Source: Monocercomonoides exilis
Lineage: Eukaryota > Preaxostyla > Oxymonadida > Polymastigidae
Assembly (NCBI GenBank): GCA_001643675.2
Contig: LSRY02000016.1
Span: forward strand, 1,240,001-1,304,000
DNA length: 64,000 nt
Direction of reading: 5' to 3'
How positions within the stretch are numbered: position 1 is the stretch's first letter; each line of letters opens with the position of its first letter. The notes beneath the pieces are model-generated. The model was given only the letters and a program-made list of their open reading frames with translations. It ran no database searches and was not told where the DNA came from. This document shows positions 1 through 10,818 of the stretch, one piece after another. The position numbers and the translations under genes were made by a program.

Positions 1-1509
1 TTCAACATTCGTGCACATTTTTTCATGTGTGAAGATCCTGAATCTTCACTTCTATCCACTTCCTCCTGTTCGTTCTCAGCTGTTGTTGAATCATCGTTGT
101 CATTTCTACTTGCATAACTTTCTTCTGATCTTTTCAAGTTCTCTAATTGTGGATCGGCTGAGTCACTTAGCATTTCACTTTGCACATTGCTTTCGGTTGA
201 TTGAACTGCAATAGCTCTAGCGCAAGAGGAAAAAACATCTGATTGAAAATAGTAGTTCGTTATCGTATCGCTTCGCGGAGACAGCCTTGCGAACTTGGCA
301 ACTTGTGCTATGGGCATTACAGACATTGTTAAGGCAGATATTGAAGCGTCCTTCAATGAATAAGGTCCGAAACATTCAGGAATACCTGACTTGTGAATGA
401 TTTCAGATGCAAGTTTTCTCAGGGCTCTTGACAACAGGGGCTTTTTTGTTATTTCGTTCACAAACAAGTGGTCAGAATTTGTTTGTATCTTTTCCACTCT
501 TAACCACAATTCCTTCACAGCTGATGCAGGGCAAATAAATGGTGTTTCTTGGAGGAATGGGATGATGATATCCGTTCTTTCCGTTCCTGTCTTCAATGAG
601 GTATCAAGGGCAATTGAGTCCTCTTTTATTTGTGGAATGTGTGAGGCTTATTCTTTCGAGTTCAGTGAAGCGGCATGCAGAAAAAAGGATGCATAGGCAG
701 ATTGTTTTCTTCATGAGAGTTTCATTATCCAGATCTTTGTTTTCACCTAAGGTTGCAATGTTGTCCAAAAGAACTTTTGGATTCCATATCGGAGGCTTGT
801 TTTTCTTCTTTCTTCTTTCAAGTCTTTTGAAAGATCGGAAAAGGATCTTCATTAGTGGATAATCTGCTAACTGCTTTTCGAATAAAAGTTGAGACACAAG
901 AGAGATTGCTGAACGTGTTTTGCATAGCGAAGACCATTTTTGTCCCTTGTCGTGAAGTCTAAGAAAGATATCCTCACGTTTTATTACCCAGTCAAACCAA
1001 TCACTTGGAGGTGGACCACAGTTGCATACAGCCCACTCTTCTCCGAAACGAGCGAAACTTAGTAAATATCCGTTCCATGTTGATGGTGAAAAGCTGGATT
1101 CGCACAAATTAACCATATCAATGGGATATCCTTTCGTCTGAAGGATGGCTTTGAACCAAACTTCTCCGTTAGAAGCTAAGGATTTATCAAGATTGCACGC
1201 AGTTTCCCTGAAGGAAGACAAGCATCCATCTTCTTCATCAGTGGTCCTGGTATTAGAAGATCGCTCAGGTTCTTCGATGTCCATTCGACATGATTCGTTT
1301 TTCTCAACAGCGGTTCCCATATTTGGCCCTTCCAATCGGGAAGAAGGAGAAGAACTCGAGCTTGTTCGAGAATCGTTTTCCTGATTGTCGGGAGAATGAG
1401 TGGAATGGGTGGGTGAGCGAGAACGGTTTCTCCACGCCAAGGCTGTTGAAGGCCATCTTCGTTTATATGGCTTCTGGGACCGCACCATCGATAAGCTTTC
1501 CTGTTCCAC
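1..1509 (-). pseudogene. Tyrosine recombinase of the DIRS-like element, frameshifted and partial
   Basis: The N-terminal half reads in one frame from 1509 to about 640 and contains a SAM-like core-binding region and the first catalytic arginine in ACRFTELER. After about position 625-650 homology continues in a second frame that stays open to the window edge, including SLKTGTERTDIIIPF, a YSLKDASISAL box and SDTITNYYFQSD. In active enzymes the box after the first Arg is HxxR; here it reads YSLK, and the candidate tyrosine nucleophile lies in NYY. The frame change and the altered HxxR box suggest loss of function, though degenerate HxxR boxes also occur in related elements as I recall. The protein continues to the left edge. 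Confidence 0.75.
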
Positions 1510-2492
1510 GCAGTGGCAAACGCATCCAGTGTTATTTTCACTTGCATCTTCTTTGCAAGTTCTCGAAAGGCATCTTGTCTTATTTGATAGTCTCCTCCCC
1601 TTTCTAATCTTGAAAGGGAGTCGGCTCTCCCGTTTTTCTTGCCCGGAATGTGTTGAGCCTTCACTTCAACTTTCATCGCTTTTATATGCCTCCATATCTT
1701 TGAAAGAAGCCTTCGAAGGTTTGTCCCTGCATGCCATCTGTTTATGTTGAAGACCGATGTTGAGTTGTCCGATCTTAAAAGAAGTTTGCTGATGTGGTTG
1801 GATGACAGTGTGGGAGTGATATGGATTAATGATTGAAGGATCGCCCACATTTCTCGATAATTGGAGCTTTGGTTTTGTTGCCAACGTGGGAGTGAACGAT
1901 GGAAGTCGTATTCTTTGTTTCTTATTCTTAAATAGGCTCCAATTGCTTTTCTTGATGCGTCCGTTGTGAGGCTTGCTTCTGGAAGAAACAGAGGACAAAG
2001 CTGCCTGGGTATATTGGCTTTCAATTTCGATATCCATTTTGCTAGACTTGGGAGGATTGAATGGTTGATCTTCGTCCTCCCATTCCATCCTGTTCTCGAG
2101 ACCATGTTGTTCAGAGTTCGATACAGAGTTGAAAGAAAAAGAGAAGCTTCCTGAAATACGAACCTTGTGGCGTTCAGTTTTCCAATGAAGGCTGCCAGGT
2201 CTCTCACTCTCACTTCTTGTGATTTGAGGGACATCTTCCTCCATTTGAAACATTCACTTGTTAAATGATTATTCTTTTCCTTTCTAACGCAACATGAAAA
2301 TGGCCTGTGTCCCAATCGAACCCTAAATAGGTGAAGCTTTGTGACGGCATCAGGTGACTCTTTTCTTCGTTCACAAGCAAACCAAGGCTTTTGAGGAGAG
2401 AGACGACTCTCACAGTTATCCATTTGAGTTTTCTCTGATCTTGGTGAAGAATAATAATATCGTCCAGATAAGCGATTGCTCTTACGTTCCAT
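1176..2492 (-). CDS. RNase H plus methyltransferase-like domain of the DIRS-like element
   Basis: The frame covers the RT-RNase H connection and the RNase H core. RNase H residues are visible: Asp in TTDASRKAIGAYL, Glu in NYREMWAIL, Asp in LLRSDNSTSVF and the ADSLSRL Asp near the end. After it come ITLDAFATAWNRK and a later W-KGQIWEPLLRK segment with HPPIP between them. This matches the Dam-like methyltransferase-type domain found after RNase H in DIRS elements, where the usual NPP(F/Y) box is altered here to HPP. The first ~75 residues of the open frame overlap the RT coding segment in a wrong frame and are not real; coding evidence starts near 2270. The last ~330 bases overlap the recombinase frame. 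Confidence 0.75.
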   Translation of the reverse strand: MERKSNRLSGRYYYSSPRSEKTQMDNCESRLSPQKPWFACERRKESPDAVTKLHLFRVRLGHRPFSCCVRKEKNNHLTSECFKWRKMSLKSQEVRVRDLAAFIGKLNATRFVFQEASLFLSTLYRTLNNMVSRTGWNGRTKINHSILPSLAKWISKLKANIPRQLCPLFLPEASLTTDASRKAIGAYLRIRNKEYDFHRSLPRWQQNQSSNYREMWAILQSLIHITPTLSSNHISKLLLRSDNSTSVFNINRWHAGTNLRRLLSKIWRHIKAMKVEVKAQHIPGKKNGRADSLSRLERGGDYQIRQDAFRELAKKMQVKITLDAFATAWNRKAYRWCGPRSHINEDGLQQPWRGETVLAHPPIPLILPTIRKTILEQARVLLLLPDWKGQIWEPLLRKTNHVEWTSKNLSDLLIPGPLMKKMDACLPSGKLRAILINP

Positions 2493-3079
2493 TTCTGACG
2501 AATGAATGTTATCACTTTTCTCATGATTTTTGTGAAGATTCTTGGAGAATCTTTGTATCCAAATTGCATTCCGTTGAAACAGTAGTAATTCTTTTCGAAT
2601 TCGAAAGAAAGAAAAGGCTTGAAATTGTCGTCCACCTTTACCAAGTAATAGGCTTGGCTTAGATCGATGGTTGTCGCATAATCTCTATTTGCTATAATTC
2701 GTTCCACTGACCTGTAATCCTCCAATTTGAAATGAAAAGATTTTGTTGCATCGTTCAGCTTTCTGCAATCGATTATTTGCCTCCATCCACCTTGTTTTTT
2801 CCTTATGACAAACACTGGGTTTAAGTGTTTCACTTCTCTTTTTGGAATCTTTTGTATAATGTTCGTCTCGAGCTACTCCTGTATTAGCTTTTCCATCGCA
2901 ATCGTTGCCTTCTGTGACTGTTGTGGACAATGAGTTACATTCTTTGCATTGATTAGTCTCTCCCTGGCTTTTTTGCTTTTCCAAATTGGAATAACACCTC
3001 TCTTTATCAGCCTTTCCCCACCTATCCTTCTCCATGCATTTCCAAAAAATGCCGTTCTTCCTCCAACTGTTGAATGCAA
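2261..3079 (-). pseudogene. Reverse transcriptase domain with internal TAG
   Basis: One frame reads from 3079 to 2261, broken by a single TAG at 2873-2875. Recognisable RT landmarks are LNPVFVIRKKQGGWRQI and the following D-C-R-K-L-N (fingers, motif 1-2), the DLSQAY motif (catalytic Asp), QFGYKDSP, and the palm box YLDDII (two catalytic Asp). A thumb-like LGFDWD follows. The segments on each side of the TAG read smoothly as one RT leader, so the stop is a nonsense mutation rather than a gene boundary. The frame ends at 2261 just where the RNase H connection should begin; the continuation is found in another frame. RT of a DIRS element copies its RNA into DNA. Activity of this copy is unlikely. 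Confidence 0.8.
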
Positions 3080-3084
3080 CTGGC

Positions 3085-3936
3085 TTAATTTGTTCTCGCT
3101 CCCCTGGATCGCTGCTGTGAAGGGCTTTTGTTGTAAGTGCTTGCTGATCTTCTCCCTGCATACGACCGGGGGCCCGAACGAAAAAACTGTAAATGTTGAT
3201 CTCTCTGACTGGTTCTGTCTTTTCCATAATATCTTTTTCCAAAGGCTTTTGAATTAAAAGATATTTGTGCCCATCTTTTAGAAGTTGACTCTATTGTTTT
3301 CCTGGATTCTTCTAGCAGATCCCTTTGTCTTTTGGTTAGAAGTGTAGATGCTGAATCTTCCTTAATTTTCGCTGCCTCGGAAAATCCGAATCTTGCTTGA
3401 ATGCGAGCGTTTCTGGCCTCCTTCAGGGCTTGGGCGAGAAGTAAACATGCTTGAGCTATTGGTTCATGAGCTGCATCATCCTTTTGAGTCTTTGAGTGAG
3501 CAAATAATAGTAATTTCATAACTGGATATAAAAATGTTTCGCATCTTTCCCCAGCTTGGTCTAATGCGTCCTTGAAAGGACTTGCAGTTCTCACAAAAGG
3601 AGGAGGCGCACAAGATAGGAAGGGTGATAAATCCTCAGTCTTTAAGGTGGAAATTAATTCGTTAATCATAAGGTCCGGTAAGGGCAGATCATATAAGGAT
3701 AATTCCGGTGGTCTTCCGAATATTTCCAAAAATGAATCTTCCAAATGTGTATCTTCTTCTTGTTTTTCTTCGTCCGAAGTTGAAGAAGATGAAGGTTGCA
3801 AGGTTGAGAAAGAAGAAGGTTGGGAGGCGGAAAAGGGTCCGGAAAACATCGGAATCCCGCTTGTTGGTCCACCAGGAAGCGCCGCTGCGCTCGGTTCGGT
3901 CGCAAGTCCAGCTCCCAAAGGATTATTCGGAATCAT
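3085..3936 (-). CDS. Gag-like protein of the DIRS-like element
   Basis: An ATG-initiated ORF of 283 residues lies immediately upstream of the RT frame. The N-terminal ~90 residues are Pro/Ser/Gly-rich and acidic. The middle is helical and ends with alanine-rich helices, and the C-terminus is basic (Arg/Lys/Ser/Gln), as expected of a nucleic-acid-binding tail. No CCHC zinc knuckle is visible. The assignment as Gag rests mostly on position in the element. It overlaps the following RT region only by proximity, in a different frame, so expression of RT would need reinitiation or frameshifting, unless the element is simply dead. Confidence 0.65.
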   Translation of the reverse strand: MIPNNPLGAGLATEPSAAALPGGPTSGIPMFSGPFSASQPSSFSTLQPSSSSTSDEEKQEEDTHLEDSFLEIFGRPPELSLYDLPLPDLMINELISTLKTEDLSPFLSCAPPPFVRTASPFKDALDQAGERCETFLYPVMKLLLFAHSKTQKDDAAHEPIAQACLLLAQALKEARNARIQARFGFSEAAKIKEDSASTLLTKRQRDLLEESRKTIESTSKRWAQISFNSKAFGKRYYGKDRTSQRDQHLQFFRSGPRSYAGRRSASTYNKSPSQQRSRGARTN

Positions 3937-5600
3937 CTTTTTTCCTTGATCAGTGATCGTGACTTGCCCATAAGTGACGATCTCTCAAAACAGAACTGAA
4001 GGAAGTGAGAGAATGTTTTCTTTTGAATCAAAGTACATGTGCTTTGATTGGCTTTCTGTTTGCTGAAAGGAGAAGGATTGAACTTGCTATCAAAAGAAAT
4101 GGAAAAAATTTATTTATAAAAGCAGAAATAACATTTTATTATTTCGTAAATCTTCAACCTGGATGGAGAGTTATGAGCATTTGTGAGATGGCGATTCATT
4201 TTTTGTTTGTTAACCCACTCAAACAGCTGAGAAGTGGGAAAAACGAAAAAAAGTGACTGATAAATGCATCTTCGACTAATTCAGCTGGAAGCATTGCGGA
4301 AATTCTTGTTCTGAAGATTTCCAATTATGAACATAACTTCATCTGATTGAGCACCAGTTGAAGTGAACAATTTCAAAGATCAACGTTTTTATCATGAAAC
4401 AGATCATATGTGTTTCCTTCAGAACCATCAATTTTGGTCAAGTATCTTTTTTGCCGAATATTGTGTTGATAAAAGCGACTTCTCATTTTTCTCGATTTCA
4501 TGGAAAGACGCACCAACAAAGCAAGGCAATTCATTCCCGTTTTCTGTTTGTCTTTTGCCTGTGTTGACTCCTGCAACCTTTTTCGTCCTTAATTTCGAAT
4601 TCAAATTCTGACTTCTTTGGAAAACGGAACGAGCAAAAAATTGGTGTATTCAATGAAAGATTATAAAATCTGAGCATCAGTCGATAAGATATTTTTATTG
4701 GATGTTCTTTGAGTGGATTTCTTCATGTCTTTTTCCTCAATATGATGAGTTTAACGATCGAAAATCGAAATATTTTGGAAATGTTGAATGTGAAAGTGCA
4801 AACATCAGAATTTACAACCAAGCAATGGGGGGAAAATGAAGACTTTTAACCGGAATTAATCAGTTGCATCCTCTTCTTTTTCAAAAAATGAAATGTCACA
4901 TGTTTGATAATATCTTCGCAACAAATCCATCATCTCATTTAGGAATTTTCTCTTCGCAATTTAATGTTTCTATTCCTTTCTAATCATTTCCATCGCCTTC
5001 AAGGAATGGGCATGAATCACAAACAGAATGTTGATCTCTCTGAATACAAAATAAAACAAATTTTAGAATTCCAAATTCTACAAAAAATATTTGTTTTAAA
5101 TGTTAATGAAAAAACTGAAGAATGACGAAAAGCAAATGAAGATTCTAAGAGTACATTTCAACAAGAAATACAAAAAGTTAATTCTTCTTTCTCCTGATTC
5201 ATCTTTTTTCTCCAGAACATTCAGAATTGGAATTGGGTCAACCATTCATTTTGATTGAAAGACGATGAGCTTCGAAAGGAAATGGAAAAAAAGAGCACCT
5301 GGGGTTGAGAGGCTTCAATCGACCTAACAATCATGAAGTTAAAGCATCAAATTCTTGTGATTCACAATCATCTCTTTTGCTTTCATTTGCTTGTCAAGTT
5401 ATGATTTTTATTCTTCTTATGCTCATTGATATCAGATGGAATTTGGATGAAAAACCAGGAAAGAAGTGAAATGAAACAAGATAACTGAAGATAACAAAGG
5501 AATGGATGGTGGAGAAGCTAAATGAAAAACATTTAATGATTTTTTTCATGAACCTCTTGAAAAGACGAATCATTTGAGGAATAAAGGATGAAAATGAAAA

Positions 5601-5658
<58 letters not shown>

Positions 5659-5817
5659 TATTTTTTTCTTGTTGCTTCATTTCATTTTTAAGAAGTAAAA
5701 GGAAAAAAAAATGAATTTTGAAAAAAACTTTTAATGACTGTTTTCTTTTGATTTTGCGAAATGATCAAAGAAGAAAATGAAATTTTTGAGTTTAAAAGCA
5801 CAATTAATATCATTTCA
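3937..5817. other. Intergenic, no supported gene
   Basis: AT-rich sequence between the retroelement and the first gene of the unknown two-exon family. Short open frames at 4005-4256 and 4363-4611 have no recognisable domain, no paired splice signals and biased AT composition, so I do not call them. The proximal part could hold the missing terminal repeat of the element. A long poly-A run lies at 5603-5656. Confidence 0.6.
5603..5656. repeat. Poly-A tract, 54 nt
   Basis: An uninterrupted run of 54 A lies about 160 bp beyond the stop codon of the minus-strand gene at 5818-7155. A poly-T run of the same length lies about 145 bp beyond the stop of its paralogue (26893-26946), on the same gene-relative side but in the opposite base orientation. 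Confidence 0.95.
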
Positions 5818-7155
5818 TTAAATGTTCACTAAATAATCTGAAATATTCAACGTGAATTTACTGCTATATCTGATAATATAATAAATTTTTCCATAAAAAC
5901 TAACAATAACATCTTCATATCCTTCTTCTTCCATCATCTCAAACACTCTCCTTTTGTTTATCTTTCTTTTTGCTTCTTCCGCTTCATCTTCCTCCTCTTC
6001 TTTCAATCGCCTTGAAATCTTAATGCAAAATAGCAAGAACTCATATGTTTCATATTTATTCAATGTTTGTAGCTGCATCTCCTCTAAAACAGTATCAACA
6101 GCTCTGCCTTTTAACAAGTCATCAACTTTCACAGCTCTATTTTCTGCTGCATTTACAAAGTAATAAATGCATTGATGGCAAATATCTCTGTAATTATCCC
6201 TTGATGCTCGATATATCTGAACAATGCTGCCAATAAGCTCGGAATATTCTTCATTCCACAACTTGCATCTGCGAAAATAACGATTCAACGTTCTGAGCCA
6301 TCTCAACAAAATAAGTTCTTCTTGCTTTTCCTTTTTCCTTTTCTCTTTTTCTTTCTCGCTTTTCCAATCCACGCATTTTGCCAGCTCTTCCAATTCTTTT
6401 ATTGCCTCTCTTGCAAAATGCAGCTCATCCACAACCACTTCTTCCAAGCTTTCATCTCTGACAAATCTGCAAATTAAAAACTTCCAAGCTGATTGATAGG
6501 CAAGTTGCGTCATATTGTGATGTTCCTGATTGCATTTAATAATCTTTTTGATTTCATTCAAATACAGCTTTTTTTCGATTTTCTGGGTAAAAAGAAAAAC
6601 AGAAAAGAAAAATGGAGATGGGAAAAATATTATCAATACGGAAAAGAAGTTTCCATACACAATATCTTGCAATGTAACTTAAAGTCAGTATAGCCGTTTC
6701 CATTTCTTTTTGAGTCTCCTCGTTTCCTTGCTTCTCCGAGGTAGCTTTCAGAAGGCAAGTCACACAAATTGGTATCAATTCATCAGGAATTTCTTTGACA
6801 TTCAGCAAAGAAAAACATTCGCAAAGATTAACAAGAAGCTTTTCATCCTTTTCTTCTTTTTTCTCACTTTCATCAATCATCATCTTCTCAAATCTTTTTA
6901 ACAACAAAGAATTTTTAAAATTCAGGAACCAAATATCTTTCAGCACTTTATGGCATCCGATGTGCTTCAACAATAAGCACGAATTTCCTATCGAAAGTAT
7001 CTCTTCATCAATCATTTTATTAATATTATTGAATAGGCCTTCTGAAAAAACAGAATTGAATTCTTCATTGCTCATCTCATTCATAATTTCATTCATTTCT
7101 TCAATTTTCTTTTCCTGTTCTTCTTTATCGAAACGCTCAAGTTCAGAAAACAATT
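5818..7155 (-). CDS. Unknown two-exon helical family, member A
   Basis: The model is exon 7155-6659 and exon 6582-5818, with a 76 bp intron (6583-6658) having donor GTATGG and acceptor CCCAG. The combined product is about 420 residues plus an unidentified upstream part: the first exon starts with two bases after an acceptor-like AAAG, so a short start exon must lie further upstream. The protein is all-helical in appearance, Glu/Lys-rich, with conserved anchors EEMNEIM, LLLKHIG, LxxLCEC, ICVTCLLKA, KKLYLNEIK, QEHHNMTxLAYQSAW, AxELEELAKCVDW, a CIY box and a final EEEGYED...ISDYLVN. It resembles an ARM/HEAT-like fold, which is inference only. The same layout recurs at 27090-28425 and 32992-34309. 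I recall this as an expanded oxymonad family without known function. It ends in TAA directly followed by TGA. Confidence 0.8.
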
Positions 7156-9216
7156 CTTTATATTAAAAAGCAAAGAAACAAATGCAATCATCATGATTTC
7201 AAATTCAACAATCATTACAAACTCAAAATCTTTTCTTCTACGTTCTTTGCATGCATTTTTTAAAATCCATTGCAATCAGAAAAAAACACATTTTTATAAT
7301 TAATTATGAATTCGCATATGTTTGATTGTAGAAATCAGAGCAAAATAAAAACGAAATTAAGTCATTAAAATATATGGTTTCATACCATTCTATTTAAAAT
7401 TTGTATTTTTTAGCAAGGTATGATGAAAAAAACAACGATTAATTAGTATTTTTGTTTATTATAATGGATCATGTGATCTAACAGAATTATTTGATCGAGA
7501 TTAATATTCATCAAAATGAGGAAAGTGCAAACAGATTCTTCCAACTGAAATAGCAACAGTATATTTCGGTTCACAAAAAACAATAATGGAGATGCACTGG
7601 ATTGAAATGCTGAAAGATGATAAAAAATAAAAAACCAACTGAAGAAAAATCAATTTTTTAAAATAAAAATGCAAGAACTCAAATGTTATCAACTTTTGTA
7701 TTATAACTTGTGTAGAAAATAACAACATTCACATTTTCAGAACACAGGAATCAATTAAATAGTTCAATTGTATTCATCTTCTCATTTTGGAGCAGGGAAT
7801 TGAGGAATGATGGTGAGTGCTGAAGGTGCTGTGCAATATGAAGATGTTGGATGAGTTTTATATTTAGATAGCATTTTTAACAAAAAAGGATGAATGGGAA
7901 AATGAAATTGAAATTTCACATTTTTCAGAAGAGCAAGAAATCGATGTATTTGATGGAGAAACAACTGATGGAAAGGATGGTTGGGGAATCAGATGATGAA
8001 ACACTTGAAAATGGAAGGAATGATGAATTTTTATTGGAGGAAAACAGGTGCCTAGGGGGAAAAAGTTGGAAAATACTTATAGAAATGGTAAGAAGGTTTG
8101 TTGTCGTAATATTTTTGAAGTTATTATTAATTTTTTCATTCAGGAAGTTGAAAGAGCGAGGGATTAGCTGGCTTTGAAGAAGAAAAAGAAAAGTTGGGAA
8201 GGAAAAATAAAGACAGACAGATGAAATTCAAGAAATTTTGAAGATGTTTGGCATTGGGCAATGGCGATGAATAGTTTTTGAGGAAAGATGATTTTTTGTG
8301 AAAGAAGGGAAAGTGAAAGAAGAAGAGATGGAATGAAAAAGGGATCGCTCAATATTTCATGTATTTTTTGTTGGAAAGAGAGAAAGAGATTGAGCTGAAA
8401 GTGAAAAAGGGTTCAGAGGTTTCTCCTCGGTAAAAGAAAAAGAAACAGAAGACGAGAATTTCAATCAATTTCAACATTGATATTCATTGGCTCTCATTTT
8501 CACAATCTTCAACAATTAATCATCTCATTCAATTCATTCATCACCATTACCTTCTTCTTCTTCTTCTTCTTCAAATACGTCAACAACATTTCACACAGCT
8601 TCTTCATTATCCTCACATATCATCTAATTGAACTGCTTTTCATTCTGCATCTGCATCAGAGGCCATGAATGAAATGAAAAAGAAGAAGAAATCGATTGAC
8701 AAATGAAATTTGCAGAAGCAGACTTATTCATCCCGAAATATAAAGTATTGTGGATTATTTTTTCAGATCTTTCAAAGAGAACAGAATGAAGCATTTGTCT
8801 GATTATATTTTTGAATTATTATCTTTTCACATTTGCTGCGAATTCACATGGAAATTATTGAAATGAAAAATCAGTTTCTTGAAAAGAACTTGAATGATTT
8901 CTCAAATGATTGAAACAACACCAATTTTTTTTTTTTTTTTAATTTTTTTGCTCAATGTTCATTAAAGAATCCGAAATGAAAAATATATTTGAATTTTCGG
9001 AATTTCAGAGGATTTTTATGAAATAATTCAAATTTTTTATCAATGATTAACGAGTTTTTTCGCAATATATAAATTTTTCAAAAAACTGCTTCTTAAAGAT
9101 ATTTTTAAACATCTTTTATAAGTTTTCATTGCTTTAATGAATAATTCCAAAAATATTATTATGGCAGCATTAATCATGCTAAAAGTGTGATTATTTTATT
9201 TATTTTGAAGAGCGAA
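7156..9216. other. Intergenic; upstream exon of member A probably lies here
   Basis: AT-rich stretch between divergently oriented genes. It should contain the missing first exon and promoter of the minus-strand gene at 5818-7155, but I could not place them. One weak candidate gene (7807-8167) is listed separately. Otherwise there are only short biased frames and T/A runs (8933-8949). Confidence 0.6.
7807..8167 (+). CDS. Very weak candidate for a small three-exon gene
   Basis: A 159 bp open segment at 7929-8087 is preceded by TTTTTCAG and followed by GTAAGA. A second segment, 8144-8167, follows TTCATTCAG and ends in TAG in the same phase. A possible start exon begins at ATG 7807. The joined product would be about 73 charged residues with no recognisable domain. 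Donors here (GTAAGA and GTTGGA) differ from the GTNTG type seen in the firm genes, which counts against it. It may be a chance arrangement or a gene remnant. Confidence 0.2.
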
Positions 9217-10774
9217 ATGTTTGTTTTGCCAGAATGCCCATGGAAAAATGATGAGCGAGCAATTTTGAGATTTCAAACATTTCAAAAGGAAGATGAGAGA
9301 CAAATAACGAGAAAAGTCCAACATCAGATCGCTGGAGGTTTAAGGGTTTCAAAGCGTTATTCTACTGTTCAAAGAAAAAGGAAGATATCAAATTTTCATC
9401 AAGGAAAATACAAATTTATGTCTTTCGTGTGCTTAATTGCGTTTTATTTGCAAATAAAGAAATTGTTTCATCATTCATAAATGCAAGTCAAAAGAAATAC
9501 CCGTCTGTCTTGAAGCACTAGAATCAAATAATCCTGAGAAGCTTTTTGAATCATTAAAATATCTGAAAAAAATTACACAAAATGGTTTAAATATTTTTTA
9601 AAAAAAATTTTCTTGTTTTTCATTCAAATTTTAAACATTTGTTTTCTTTTAAATAGTTAATGCAGCAGAAGTTGCTCTCATGAATGATTATCCTTCTAAA
9701 ATACATAAGTTTATGCTAAAACATCAGGGAACTGTGTTTCATTGCTTTGCATTAATATCAATTGTTAACTTCAGTTTGCTTCATTCATTTATTATTGTAA
9801 TTTTGCAACTGCAATCAATCAGCTCAACACGAAGACGAACGTTTTTCTCGATCAATTTTATTTTCAGAAATGCTTGGTTCGCTTTTTGAGTGGTTATATT
9901 GCGATGATATAAATATTCGGATAAATACAATTGGTGTTATTGGAAATGTGTGTAGCTGTTGTGGGGAGTGCACAATGTACTTATTGAGCAAATTCAACTT
10001 GCTGTTTGGAGTGACAGAGATGATTCGAGTGGAAGCGAAATTAGTCGGCGAAGGGTGTTGGGATGTTGGGGAAGTGTGGAAAAGGCAAAGAACAGCGGAA
10101 TTAGAGAAAGAAGCGAGCGAAGTTAAAAGAAAAATAAGACTGCTTCAAAAGAGCAGGAATATTGATAGCGCAACTGGGATGGACGGAGAAGCAGCAGAAG
10201 CAGAAGAAGTTGAAAATGATGACGAAGAAGATGATGAGGAGGAGGAGGAAGAAGAGGAAGAGGAGGAAGAAGGCGATAATCTTCATCATCATCATCATCA
10301 TCCATCCCGCCGTCGCTCGTCCTCTCTGAAGAACGAGAGAAGCCGAGGAAGCGCTCCGTGTGCGAAGCAGCGCCTGCACCGGCTGGCGCAGCGGCTGTCC
10401 CGCGTAGAGCGTGAAATCGAGTCAGAGAACTGCCGCCTCGCCACCACACAGCGCCTGGTGAGGCAGCTGAGCGAGACAGTCGACGGGCGCCTGGCAGCAG
10501 ACGAGTCGCTGCTGCTGAGGGAGAAGGAGTTCGGGTTCGAATGGGAAGAGCTCAGGGAGAGAGACAGGGAGTGCAGGGAAGAAAGAGAAAGGATGCAGAT
10601 GATGGCTGTGCTTGCGGGAAGGAGAGGAAGCTCTGCTTTGCCGGTGGATTCGAATTCATGTATTTCTGCTATTTCTTCTGGTTCTTCGACTCCATCTGGT
10701 TCTATGGATTCAGAAGGCATCTCAATGGCAATGGGGTTTGGTTCAGCTCCGTCACCTTTATTATCCTCCTCCTT

Positions 10775-10818
<44 letters not shown>

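Larger units (their letters stand above)
1..3936 (-). mobile_element. Decayed DIRS-like tyrosine-recombinase retrotransposon, cut by the left edge
   Basis: Read on the minus strand the order is a Gag-like ORF, reverse transcriptase, RNase H with a methyltransferase-like domain, and an overlapping tyrosine recombinase. That order, and the long overlap between the RNase H/MT and recombinase frames, is characteristic of DIRS elements, which integrate with a tyrosine recombinase instead of a DDE integrase. The copy looks dead: there is a TAG inside the RT frame (2873-2875), a frame change between RT and RNase H near 2270, and a frame change inside the recombinase near 625-650. I could not identify the terminal repeats; the recombinase end lies outside the window and the Gag-side end is somewhere beyond 3936. 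Confidence in class is high, in boundaries low. Confidence 0.85.

Noticed and set aside
2685-3242. Separate ORF of 185 codons overlapping the RT leader
   Set aside because: It runs in a different frame across sequence that reads as RT leader in the RT frame; it shows no domain of its own.
9217-9773. Importin-alpha identity for the 9217-14822 gene
   Set aside because: A basic N-terminus and a few ARM-like helices are suggestive, but the protein is about three times too long, lacks regular ARM repeats and is dominated by low complexity; left as unknown.
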